From Methylococcaceae bacterium (lineage in GTDB: Bacteria > Pseudomonadota > Gammaproteobacteria > Methylococcales > Methylomonadaceae), in the NCBI GenBank assembly GCA_028748685.1, contig JAJRDU010000275.1, forward strand, positions 1-36,926: DNA of 36,926 nucleotides. Direction: 5' to 3'. This document shows, one piece after another, positions 25,683-33,466 of this stretch. The position numbers and the translations under genes were made by a program. Within the stretch, counting starts at the first letter, position 1. Every line of letters begins with the position of its first letter. Under the pieces are notes generated by a model. That model ran no database searches. It saw only the letters and a program-made list of their open reading frames with translations, and had not been told where the DNA came from.

Positions 25683-26290
25683 TTTTGCACCAGAAATACC
25701 CGCCGGATGTCGCCCAATCCCGCCAGCGTAAAACTCACTTCAACCGCCTTGGGCAGGGCGCCACCGCCGGCCGGCCAACTTCCGCCCCATTCCTCGCCCA
25801 AAAAGCGTACTTCGACATTTTCCGCGCTCAGCAGCTTCTTGCGCCTAGATTGGCTTTGCTGGGTCCGGTCGAGTAGGGTCCACACCGTCCGGTACAGCGA
25901 GCCGTTTTCGATCCGGTAACTGATACGCTGCAAGCGGCTACGCGCCGAGGTTTGCGCCCAATCGGGCACGCTACGTGTGAAAATCAGCAAGTCCTCGCCA
26001 TTGCCACCGCTGAACGCCAGTTGATCGGTGCCGAATTCGTCCCTGATCGATCGAGGCACCGCCTGGGTCAGATCCTCATTGAGCAAGTAGAGGGTTTGCT
26101 GCAACCGGGCGATGCTCTCGGAGCGTTTCGCGGTGCCTTGCCGCGCATCCAGCACCGCGCTCAAGCCCGCATAAGCCATGCTGGCCATGATGGCGAACAC
26201 CGCCATGGCGATCAGGATTTCCAGCAGCGTAAAGCCGCGATTCGCCTCGACTCCGCTCGGCGAACGGTTTGTTTCAACGGCCGTGGTCAC
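25679..26290 (-). CDS. gspJ: Type II secretion minor pseudopilin J
   Basis: A 203-aa minor pseudopilin. The prepilin motif is NRG/FTLLEILIAMAVFAIM with cleavage after Gly19 and Glu at +5, then YAGLSAVLDARQGTAKRSES, common in GspJ. The 19-residue leader is longer than usual. The start is GTG at 26290, overlapping the gspI stop (GTGA), which supports coupling despite the rare start. It joins GspI and GspK in the tip complex. Confidence 0.93.
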   Translation of the reverse strand: MTTAVETNRSPSGVEANRGFTLLEILIAMAVFAIMASMAYAGLSAVLDARQGTAKRSESIARLQQTLYLLNEDLTQAVPRSIRDEFGTDQLAFSGGNGEDLLIFTRSVPDWAQTSARSRLQRISYRIENGSLYRTVWTLLDRTQQSQSRRKKLLSAENVEVRFLGEEWGGSWPAGGGALPKAVEVSFTLAGLGDIRRVFLVQK

Positions 26291-26652
26291 GAACCCGCCG
26301 GCATGTAACTGACCGAGCCGGCATAAGGCGATTTATCGCCCTCCAGAAACACCTCGATCCGGTAACCGAGAACGCCGCCGCCCATGGCCTGCATGACGTC
26401 GCGCCTGGCTTGCCAATACCAGCGCCGGCCGGCCATATCCTCCCTGCCGTCCTGGCTTTCCGGCCTTTCCTTGTCGAGCCGTAATTGCACGGCATGGTTG
26501 GCGGCTATGGTTGCGGCTATGGTTTTGTTTTCCAGATACCAGAGATTTTTGGTGTTGTCAGCGGTAATCTTGATCAGCCCGGCCATCAGGATGGCCAGCA
26601 AAGCCAGGGCGATCAATACTTCCAGCAGGGTAAAGCCGCGCGAGTCGCTCAT
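26287..26652 (-). CDS. gspI: Type II secretion minor pseudopilin I
   Basis: A minor pseudopilin of about 121 aa. It begins MSDSRG/FTLLEVLIALALLAILMAG, a normal short prepilin leader with Glu at +5. The frame is open upstream to 26781, but those 43 residues (containing FALSPSASLRRALSKGG) are translated from a repeat and would put the prepilin site too deep, so I place the start at the ATG at 26652. The Shine-Dalgarno is poor here. The 125-bp gap to gspH is unusual for this tightly overlapping operon and is explained by the repeat. Confidence 0.9.
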   Translation of the reverse strand: MSDSRGFTLLEVLIALALLAILMAGLIKITADNTKNLWYLENKTIAATIAANHAVQLRLDKERPESQDGREDMAGRRWYWQARRDVMQAMGGGVLGYRIEVFLEGDKSPYAGSVSYMPAGS

Positions 26653-26689
26653 CCTAAAAATAGCAATCGATACTTGTGTTCCGAAATCC

Positions 26690-26760
26690 CGCCCACCCTT
26701 CGACAGGGCTCTCCTGAGCGAAGCCGAAGGGCTCAGGGCAAACGGAACTTCGGAATGCTC
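26690..26760. repeat. TTAAGGA-family related repeat between gspH and gspI (copy 5, partial)
   Basis: Carries the inner hairpin block CCCTTCGACAGGGCTCTCCT ... GCCGAAGGGCTCAGGGCAAA, shared in part with copies 3 and 4, but without clear ends. It separates two genes that would normally overlap or nearly touch. Confidence 0.5.
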
Positions 26761-26777
26761 AACTGCTCTTTTCCGGT

Positions 26778-27290
26778 TCATGGCTTGATCGCAACGTTAG
26801 CCACCGTCAAGCCTTCCTCGGCGGTGTTGGCAACGAAATACAAGCTATCGCTGTCGTGTTGGGCAATGCCGATTTGGAAGACTTCGGAGGCGCCATCCGG
26901 CGTCAGTATGATTTGCGGCTCGGGATGAACCGTGAAGCCGGGTCGTTTATTCAAATACACCGGTTTTTCATCCAGTTTCAACGACAGCTGCATCCGCGCA
27001 TTCAGTGTTCTCGGTTTAAACAGTTGATCGACGGTTTCCGGCAGCCATTCATCTTTTTGCAAACTCAAAAATCGGTAGCCTTCGCTGAACAACTCAAGCG
27101 CGACGACTTCGCCGCGCACCATCGCTTCCTGTTCGGCAAGTTCCAGCAACATAGCCAGACGCTCCGCTTCCAGTTGCTGCTGCTTGCTCCGGTCGGCATT
27201 GCCCATCGCCAACACCGCCATACCGGCCATCAAGCCTATCAGCACCATAGCGATCAACAGCTCGATCAGCGTAAAGCCTCGTGATTTCAA
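26778..27290 (-). CDS. gspH: Type II secretion minor pseudopilin H
   Basis: A 170-aa minor pseudopilin. The leader is MKSRG/FTLIELLIAMVLIGLMAGM with Glu at +5. The start is a TTG at 27290, 14 nt after the gspG stop; the frame stays open upstream into gspG, but no better start is seen and the prepilin site fixes the N-terminus. The rest (AERLAMLLELAEQEAMVRGE, then EGYRFLSLQKDEW) is typical of GspH, which links the pseudopilus shaft to the I-J-K tip. Confidence 0.9.
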   Translation of the reverse strand: MKSRGFTLIELLIAMVLIGLMAGMAVLAMGNADRSKQQQLEAERLAMLLELAEQEAMVRGEVVALELFSEGYRFLSLQKDEWLPETVDQLFKPRTLNARMQLSLKLDEKPVYLNKRPGFTVHPEPQIILTPDGASEVFQIGIAQHDSDSLYFVANTAEEGLTVANVAIKP

Positions 27291-27304
27291 GGCGGCAATC
27301 GAGA

Positions 27305-27736
27305 TTACTTCTCGCTCCAGTTGGTGATGTCGGCATTGGCTTCGGTGCCGCCTTCCACGCCATCGGCGCCGAAGGAATACAAGTCGAACTCGCCGTGGGT
27401 GCCGGGCTGCATGTAGTAATAAGGCTTACCCCAGGCATCGGCCGGCAACTGATCCAGATAGCCGCCCTGCTTCCAATGCGCGCCTTGCGGCAAGTTGGCG
27501 GGCTTATGGACCAGGGCTTCCAGGCCTTGATCGGTGGTCGGATAGCTGAAATTATCCAGCCGATATAAATCCAATGCGGCGGTGATGGCGCGAATATCCT
27601 GCAAGGTGCGGGTGGCACGGGCCTCATCCGGCCGGCCCATGATCTTGGGGACGACGATGGACGCCAATATTCCGAGAATCACGACGACGATCATCACTTC
27701 GATCAGGGTAAAGCCTAGCTGTTTTTTGTTGGTCAT
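27305..27736 (-). CDS. gspG: Type II secretion major pseudopilin G
   Basis: The 143-aa major pseudopilin, the building block of the T2SS pseudopilus. The leader is MTNKKQLG/FTLIEVMIVVVILGILAS with cleavage after Gly8 and Glu at +5. The C-terminal part holds the GspG-specific segment PADAWGKPYYYMQPGTHGEF, DLYSFGADG and the conserved Asp-rich calcium loop region. The start is the ATG at 27736. The upstream gap of 306 bp to gspF contains two repeats; no clear promoter or ribosome binding site is visible before gspG. Confidence 0.97.
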   Translation of the reverse strand: MTNKKQLGFTLIEVMIVVVILGILASIVVPKIMGRPDEARATRTLQDIRAITAALDLYRLDNFSYPTTDQGLEALVHKPANLPQGAHWKQGGYLDQLPADAWGKPYYYMQPGTHGEFDLYSFGADGVEGGTEANADITNWSEK

Positions 27737-27781
27737 AACGGTACGAATTAGTTCATGTTAATGCACCCCCATGTGGATAGT

Positions 27782-27902
27782 TACCGTTAAGTTAAGAATT
27801 TGCCGCACTGTAGGGTCGAATTTAATTATACCCTGTGGGTATTCGACCTTTAGCGCCAAAGTGCGAATAAATTCGCACCTACAAGTTCTTAACTTAACGG
27901 TA
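27782..27902. repeat. CCGTTAAG-family palindromic element (copy 2) in the gspF-gspG gap
   Basis: A 121-bp unit with 21-bp inverted ends (27782-27802 and 27882-27902) beginning TACCGTTAAGTTAAGAA; only one base differs between the ends. Inside is a piece of the GTGCGAATAAATTCGCACC repeat family seen at 15871-15939. It belongs with the shorter copy at 2848-2906. Confidence 0.7.
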
Positions 27903-27940
27903 TTGCCTTGCGGATGCGGGACAATAAAAATTGTGTTTGT

Positions 27941-27985
27941 CGGGTTACGCCCTACCGGGCTTTCATGCCCATAGGGTAAACCCGG
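27941..27985. repeat. Hairpin repeat in the gspF-gspG gap
   Basis: CGGGTTACGCCCTACCGGGC and, after six bases, GCCCATAGGGTAAACCCG form a long imperfect stem. It resembles the GTAGGGCGTAACCCGAC-type intergenic repeats common in such genomes. It is not a terminator (no T-run) but could stabilise the upstream gspCDEF part of the message. Confidence 0.55.
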
Positions 27986-28042
27986 CCTACATTGATTAGA
28001 TTAGAAAGCCAAAATGACAGGCGTATGACAAACGCAATACGG

Positions 28043-29254
28043 CTATCGAATCAGTTGGTTCATCTCAAAAATCGGCAGCAGAATCGCCAGCACGATGGTC
28101 AATACCACCAGTCCCATGAACAAGATCAGCGCCGGCTCGAACAAACCCATGGTCAATTCGGTGAGCGCCTGAATGTCGCGTTCCTGATCGTCGGCGGCGC
28201 TTTCCAGCATGCGCGGCAGCTGCCCGCTGGCCTCGCCGCTGGCGACCAGATGGATGGTCACCGGCGGGAACAGGCCACTGGCTTCCAGCGCCTTGTTCAG
28301 ACTCTGGCCTTCCCTCACCCTGACGGCGGTGTTGGCCACGGCCTGCTGCATGGCATTGTTGGATAACACCTGGGCGGAGATTTTCAGGGCTTCCAGCAAT
28401 TCCACGCCGCTATTGGTCAGGATCGCCAGGGTGCGGGTGAAACGGGCGGTGTTCATGCCCTTGGAAAAGGGCGCGGTTATCGGCATGGTCAGCAAGAAAC
28501 GGTGAAAGGCCATGCGCGGCTCCGGCTTGCGCAGCACCAGCTTGGCGGCAAGCGACAAGGCGATCGCCACCAACAGCAGGATCAAGCCGTTGTTCTTCAG
28601 AAAGTCGCTGCACGAGATCAATCCCTGGGTAATGGCCGGCAACTCATGCCCCATTTTGTCGAACACGCCGGTGATTTCCGGCACCACGTAGGCCAAAAGT
28701 CCGATCACCACCAGCAAGGATACCGACGACAGCAACACCGGATAAATCATCGCCATTTGCAGTTTGCGGTAGAGCTGGCCCTTGTCGCTTAAATAATCGG
28801 CCAGTTTTTCCAACACCTGATCGAGCTTGCCCGACGACTCGCCGGCTTCTATGGTGGCGCGGTACAGCGGCGGAAAGGTGCTGGGAAAAGCCTGACAGGC
28901 TATCGCCAGGCTCTGGCCTTCCAGAATCCGGCTCCTGACCGCCAGCAAGATGCGCCGGGCTTTAGCCGATTCCAGTTGGCGGGCGATGATACCCAGCGCT
29001 TCGTCTATCGCCAGGCCTGATTTCAGCAATGCCGCCAACTGCCGGGTAATATGGGCCAGATGGCGCATGCCGATGCGCTGGGCCAGCAGTGGCGATCCAC
29101 CCGCATGTTCTTTTTTGTGAACTTCCTGAATCTCCAGCAGGGTTAAATCGTTAGTCTTCAGCTGCTGGCGGGCGCTCTTAATGGTGTCGCTTTCCAACGT
29201 GCCCTTGACCGATTTGCCCTTGGCGTTGATGGCCTGATATTCGAAGACCGCCAT
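28043..29254 (-). CDS. gspF: Type II secretion inner-membrane platform protein F
   Basis: A 403-aa polytopic protein at the centre of the T2SS assembly platform, contacting GspE and GspL. Two GspF/PilC domains are visible (about residues 70-195 and 270-395), each with an LAxLxxSGxxLxxAL pattern: LAALLKSGLAIDEALGI and LAILTNSGVELLEALKI. Membrane helices include LLSSVSLLVVIGLLAYVV and ALILFMGLVVLTIVLAIL. The N-terminus MAVFEYQAINAKGKSVKG is the family signature. The start ATG is 5 nt after the gspE stop. Confidence 0.97.
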   Translation of the reverse strand: MAVFEYQAINAKGKSVKGTLESDTIKSARQQLKTNDLTLLEIQEVHKKEHAGGSPLLAQRIGMRHLAHITRQLAALLKSGLAIDEALGIIARQLESAKARRILLAVRSRILEGQSLAIACQAFPSTFPPLYRATIEAGESSGKLDQVLEKLADYLSDKGQLYRKLQMAMIYPVLLSSVSLLVVIGLLAYVVPEITGVFDKMGHELPAITQGLISCSDFLKNNGLILLLVAIALSLAAKLVLRKPEPRMAFHRFLLTMPITAPFSKGMNTARFTRTLAILTNSGVELLEALKISAQVLSNNAMQQAVANTAVRVREGQSLNKALEASGLFPPVTIHLVASGEASGQLPRMLESAADDQERDIQALTELTMGLFEPALILFMGLVVLTIVLAILLPIFEMNQLIR

Positions 29255-29259
29255 GACTA

Positions 29260-30771
29260 TTAATCCTTCAAGGTGATGCGGATGGCTTCGTCGAAACTGG
29301 TTTCGCCGTTCAGGACTTTTTCCAGCGCGCTTTGTTGAATGCTGCGCGACGACAGCCTCGCCTGTCTCTCCAGCTCGAGGTCACCGGCACCGTCGTGGAT
29401 CGCCTGCTGCATAGTGCTGTCGAGCATGATCAACTCGAAAATACCTGCGCGTCCCTTGTAGCCGTGGTCATGGCAATGTGGGCAACCTTGTGCTTGATAG
29501 ACGGTGACGAGCGCCTGATCGTCGCCGGCATAGCCCAGCCTCGCCAGATCCCGCCCCGGAATCTGTTCGGCCTGCTTGCAATGCGGGCACAGCTTTCGCA
29601 GTAGGCGCTGGGCAATCACCCCGACCAGGCTAGATGCCAGCAAAAAGGGCTCGATTCCCATGTCACGCAAGCGGGTGATGGCGCCGACGGCGGTGTTGGT
29701 GTGTAGCGTCGACAGCACCAAATGTCCGGTCAAGCTGGCTTGTACCGCGATTTCGGCGGTTTCCCGGTCGCGAATCTCGCCGACCATCACGATATCCGGG
29801 TCCTGGCGCAGAATGGCGCGCAAGCCCTTGGCGAAGGTCATATCCACCTTGCTGTTGACCTGGGTCTGGCCGACGCCGTCCAGATAGTATTCGATCGGGT
29901 CCTCGACGGTGAGGATGTTGCGGCTGCGTTGGTTGAGCTGATTGACGATGGCATAGAGACTGGTGGTCTTGCCGGAGCCGGTGGGCCCGGTGACCAGGAT
30001 AATGCCGTGCGGCCGGGCGATCATGTTTTGAATGCTGTTCAGCTCGTAATCCGACATGCCGACCTGTTTCAGGCTTAATTGGTTGGCCTGCTTGTCCAGC
30101 AGCCTCAGCACCACCCGCTCGCCGTGGCCGGACGGCAGGGTCGACACCCGGACATCCACCGTGCGGCCGCCGATATTCAAGGAGATACGGCCATCCTGCG
30201 GCAGCCTTTTCTCGGCGATGTCCAGCTTGGCCATCACCTTCAGCCTGGAAATCACCATCGGCGCGAACTCTCGTTGTGGCTCGATGATTTCCCGCAAGGT
30301 GCCATCCACGCGGAAACGCACCACCATGCGTTTTTCATAGGATTCGATATGAATATCAGAGGCGTTTTCCTTGATAGCTTCGGTCAACAGCGCGTTGATC
30401 AGGCGGATGATGGGCGCCTCGTCCTCGCTCTCCAGCAGGTCTTCCGGTTTCGGCAGATGCAGGGCCATGTCGGATAGGTCGATATTGTCCTGCATGTCGT
30501 CAACCATGCGTTGGGCATGACCGGTTTTGTGTTCGTAAACCGCCTGCAACAGGCGTTCAAAATCCTCTTCGCTGACTTGTTCGAAGCTCGCCGGCCTATC
30601 GACGAAGCGCCGCACCTCCAGCAAGGCTGTCGCAGAGGCCTTGCCGTGGTAGGCGATGCTTGCGTCGCTATCCGTGTATTCCCGCACAATCACGCCGTGG
30701 CGCTTGGCAAAACCGTAAGCCGGCAACCTGCCGCTGGCCTTGACCGGCGTGGTTTCGCTATCAGTTGCCAT
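29260..30771 (-). CDS. gspE: Type II secretion ATPase E
   Basis: The cytoplasmic hexameric ATPase that drives pseudopilus assembly; 503 aa. It has an N-terminal GspL-binding domain (residues 1-110), Walker A GPTGSGKTT (262-270), an Asp box near ILTVEDPIEY, Walker B RQDPDIVMVGEIRD and a His box (LVLSTLHTNTA). A zinc-binding loop has two CPHC motifs (LCPHCKQ and GCPHCHDH), as in classical GspE. I chose the ATG at 30771 (MATDSETT), which overlaps the gspD stop by 11 nt, rather than the longer frame to 30816 that lies within gspD. Confidence 0.97.
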   Translation of the reverse strand: MATDSETTPVKASGRLPAYGFAKRHGVIVREYTDSDASIAYHGKASATALLEVRRFVDRPASFEQVSEEDFERLLQAVYEHKTGHAQRMVDDMQDNIDLSDMALHLPKPEDLLESEDEAPIIRLINALLTEAIKENASDIHIESYEKRMVVRFRVDGTLREIIEPQREFAPMVISRLKVMAKLDIAEKRLPQDGRISLNIGGRTVDVRVSTLPSGHGERVVLRLLDKQANQLSLKQVGMSDYELNSIQNMIARPHGIILVTGPTGSGKTTSLYAIVNQLNQRSRNILTVEDPIEYYLDGVGQTQVNSKVDMTFAKGLRAILRQDPDIVMVGEIRDRETAEIAVQASLTGHLVLSTLHTNTAVGAITRLRDMGIEPFLLASSLVGVIAQRLLRKLCPHCKQAEQIPGRDLARLGYAGDDQALVTVYQAQGCPHCHDHGYKGRAGIFELIMLDSTMQQAIHDGAGDLELERQARLSSRSIQQSALEKVLNGETSFDEAIRITLKD

Positions 30772-32668
30772 TGCCGCCGGCCGCTTGTCCACCGTTGTCC
30801 GGGTTTGCCGAATCATTATCCGGCAGTTTTTCCATCAACGGCTGCCTTTCATCTGGCATCAACAACACCCCGTCCCGGTTAAACTCCTGCTGTTTGTCGC
30901 GAATATAATTGTATTTGTCATGCGTTAATCCGGTGGACTTGCCCGCATCCCTGATGATCTGCGGGCGCAGGAACACCATCAGGTTTTTCTTGGTGATGGT
31001 CGTGGAATTGGTTTGAAACAGATATCCCAGCCACGGCAGATCGCCTAGTAAGGGCACCTTGTCGACGGTTTCCGTTATATCGTCTTGTATCAAGCCCCCC
31101 AACACCAACACTTTGCCGTCGTCCACCAGCACGCTGGTTTCGATCTTTCGTTTGTTGGTCTGCAAATCGGCACCGCTGGTACCTTGAACTACGCTGGATA
31201 CCTCTTGAGCGACTTTCAACTTGACCGCATTGCCTTCGCTGATTTGTGGCAACACTTTGAGTTTGATACCGATGTCTTCTCGCTGTATGGTTTGAAACGG
31301 AGTGCTTAGGCTGCCGCCGACGGAAGGCGTGTATTGGCCGGTCGTCAACGGGATATTCCGCCCTACTATCATGCTGGCTTCTTCGTTGTCCATGGTTACC
31401 AGCGACGGGGTCGACAGCACATTCACATCGGTATCGTTGGCAAACGCGGTGATCAACGCCTTCAATTCGCTGCCGGCCAGATAGCCGATACTCAAGCCTT
31501 TTCCAACGTTGCGAACAAAATTCGCCAGATCGAGGTCGTTTTTGAGACCATTTCTATTCGCGGCAAATGGGCTCGAATTCTCCTTGGTCTGCCACTCGAC
31601 GCCTATGTTCTGCGACTTGTCATAACTGACCTCGGCGATGATGGCTTCGATATGAACTTGTGCACGGCGCACATCCAACTGTCTGACCACCGATTTCAGT
31701 GTCAGCATCAAGTCGTGCGGCGCGGTGATGATCAGCGCATTGGCCGCTTCGTCGGCGCGAATATCGAAATCTTTTCCGGTGGTGGCCTTGGTCTTGGGTT
31801 TATCCGCTTTTTCGTCTTTTTGCGAACCGACGCCGGTCAGGGTTTCCACCAGTTCCTTGGCCACCGCATAGCGCATGTAAATCACCTCGGTGTTGCCGCT
31901 TTTTTCCACCGGCGTATCGAGATTGGCGATCAAGGCCCGCAGTTGCAAACGCATGTCGGAATCGCCGCCGACGATGATGGAATTGGATCGTTCATCGGCG
32001 ACCAAGGGTGGCGCGGTCGCCGTGGTTTTCCCGGCGTTACTGCTGGTAATCAGGGTGTTCAAAGGCTCAATCAAATCAGCCGCGTTGGCATGGCGCAGAC
32101 TGATGATTTCGATGTTTTGCACATCGCTCTTATCTATCTGTTTGATCATCAGCGCCAGGCGATTCACGTTGGCCGCGGTATCGGACAGAATGATGGTGTT
32201 ACTTTCCGGAACCGCGCCCATGAACGCATATTGCGGCATCAGCGGCAGCAAGGTTTGCACCACCTGGGCCGCATCGACATGGTGTACCTGCACGATGCGG
32301 GTCAGCTGTTCGTCGCCGTTTTGGGAACTGGCGCGTAGCTCGCTCTCTTCGCCATCCTGTTTGGCGGTGATATTGGGAATGATCTTGACGATGTTGCCGT
32401 TGGGCACCGCCGAATAGCCATGCACCTTAAGGATGGACAAAAACACGTCATAGACTTGGGCGGCCTTCATCGGCGTGGAGGTCACCACCGATATATTGCC
32501 GGTGATACGAGGATCGACGATGAAGTTTTTGCCGGTGGCATCGGCAACGGTTTCGATCAGCGCCCGAATATCGACGTCCTTGAAATTCAGCGTAAATTCG
32601 TCTTTTTCCGCCACTACCAACCGACAAAATAGGGCCAGAATCAAGCCGATCAACAAACGTGTTTTCAT
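30761..32668 (-). CDS. gspD: Type II secretion secretin D
   Basis: The outer-membrane secretin channel, 635 aa. A signal peptide (MKTRLLIGLILALFCRLVVA) is followed by the N0 domain (FTLNFKDVDIRALIETVADA), then N1-N3 modules (about residues 120-340), with a charged Lys/Asp insertion in N3 (KDEKADKPKTKATT). The secretin barrel carries the hallmark VPLLGDLPWLGYLF. The C-terminal tail is Gly/Asn-rich (GGQAAGGNGN) and carries no obvious S-domain for a GspS pilotin. The start ATG is 22 nt after gspC, with no strong ribosome binding site. Confidence 0.97.
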   Translation of the reverse strand: MKTRLLIGLILALFCRLVVAEKDEFTLNFKDVDIRALIETVADATGKNFIVDPRITGNISVVTSTPMKAAQVYDVFLSILKVHGYSAVPNGNIVKIIPNITAKQDGEESELRASSQNGDEQLTRIVQVHHVDAAQVVQTLLPLMPQYAFMGAVPESNTIILSDTAANVNRLALMIKQIDKSDVQNIEIISLRHANAADLIEPLNTLITSSNAGKTTATAPPLVADERSNSIIVGGDSDMRLQLRALIANLDTPVEKSGNTEVIYMRYAVAKELVETLTGVGSQKDEKADKPKTKATTGKDFDIRADEAANALIITAPHDLMLTLKSVVRQLDVRRAQVHIEAIIAEVSYDKSQNIGVEWQTKENSSPFAANRNGLKNDLDLANFVRNVGKGLSIGYLAGSELKALITAFANDTDVNVLSTPSLVTMDNEEASMIVGRNIPLTTGQYTPSVGGSLSTPFQTIQREDIGIKLKVLPQISEGNAVKLKVAQEVSSVVQGTSGADLQTNKRKIETSVLVDDGKVLVLGGLIQDDITETVDKVPLLGDLPWLGYLFQTNSTTITKKNLMVFLRPQIIRDAGKSTGLTHDKYNYIRDKQQEFNRDGVLLMPDERQPLMEKLPDNDSANPDNGGQAAGGNGN

Positions 32669-32690
32669 GTGTGGATATTACAGGGGAGGA

Positions 32691-33239
32691 TTATTCAGTG
32701 GTTGCCGGCAAAGCGGCCTTATTTCTTTCGAGCGCCAGGAATTCCTGGCGATTGTTATGTTCAATCACGACCCGGCTGTGCTCAACGGTTTTCAAGATCG
32801 CGCCGCCGGGCAATTCTTCGCCCGGCCTGTATTTTTTTTGTTGACCATCGTCGGCTTGAATGATGACGCTAGTATTTTCCGGCGCTTGCGAAAACAGGAA
32901 TACACCCAACAGTTTCAACTGCAATTGGGTCTCCGACACCGAGGTACTGGCTTGCTGGCCATTTGCGCTCCGCCCAAATAAATGCCAGTCGGCGATTTGC
33001 AGTAAATCCGGTGGAGGCGGGACGTTGCTTGTTTCAATAGCCGCCGGAACAGGTGATCCAAGTGTTGTCGGCTGATCGGCATCCGCCGCCCCGATCGATA
33101 CCACAAAAAACAAGACATAACTGAAATAGACACTCGCCAGAAACGTTGCCAATACGCGAAAAAATGCCATCCCTGGCAGTCCGGCGCCGGTTACCTTCAA
33201 CTGGAAAGTGAATCGCGATAGTTCCTTAAATTTCATCAT
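32691..33239 (-). CDS. gspC: Type II secretion protein C
   Basis: An inner-membrane protein that links the platform to the secretin and helps select substrates. It has about 182 residues: a short cytoplasmic start, one membrane helix (ATFLASVYFSYVLFFVVSIG), a Pro-rich linker (NVPPPPDLLQIADWHLFG, with the conserved WHLFG), and the homology-region domain (LQLKLLGVFLFSQAPENTSV). No PDZ or coiled-coil domain follows, so it is a short GspC. I chose the double ATG at 33239/33236. The frame is open to 33326, but that part covers the predicted promoter; if that promoter is real, the message would start at or next to this ATG. Confidence 0.85.
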   Translation of the reverse strand: MMKFKELSRFTFQLKVTGAGLPGMAFFRVLATFLASVYFSYVLFFVVSIGAADADQPTTLGSPVPAAIETSNVPPPPDLLQIADWHLFGRSANGQQASTSVSETQLQLKLLGVFLFSQAPENTSVIIQADDGQQKKYRPGEELPGGAILKTVEHSRVVIEHNNRQEFLALERNKAALPATTE

Positions 33240-33245
33240 GCAAGG

Positions 33246-33279
33246 ATTATGCTGCAGGAATATGACTGTTTTATGACGC
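33246..33279 (-). promoter_or_regulatory. Candidate PhoB-dependent promoter of the gsp operon
   Basis: On the minus strand GCGTCAT-AAAA-CAGTCAT (33262-33279) differs from CTGTCAT-AAAA-CTGTCAT at only three positions. It is followed after 10 nt by CATAAT (33246-33251), which differs from TATAAT at one position. In PhoB promoters the box takes the place of the -35, so the spacing fits. This is the best-matched Pho promoter in the window. Confidence 0.6.
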
Positions 33280-33362
33280 ATGCCCGAACCACCGACTCGT
33301 TGGACGTTTATCGGATTTTTCGCCAACCTCCTCTACTCCGAGAATTTAGCCAAATTCAAACT

Positions 33363-33396
33363 CTGTTATAAACCTGTAACATTAATGTTTTACTCT
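33363..33396 (+). promoter_or_regulatory. Candidate PhoB-dependent promoter of the ribbon-helix-helix-like gene
   Basis: CTGTTAT-AAAC-CTGTAAC (33363-33380) matches the Pho-box consensus CTGTCAT-AAAT-CTGTCAC at 15 of 18 positions, with TACTCT 10 nt downstream as a weak -10. It points to the plus-strand gene at 33467, back to back with the gsp promoter about 85 bp away. Confidence 0.5.
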
Positions 33397-33466
33397 TATC
33401 TGCCTAACATCAGCCGCATGTGGGCGGCCTGGTTTTTTGCACAAGCACGTGTATAAGGGATAAGCG

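Noticed and set aside
26653-26781. N-terminal extension of GspI
   Set aside because: The extension is translated repeat DNA and would place the prepilin cleavage site more than 40 residues in.
31334-32338. 334-codon plus-strand frame opposite gspD
   Set aside because: Shadow of the secretin gene; low-complexity His/Gly/Gln composition.
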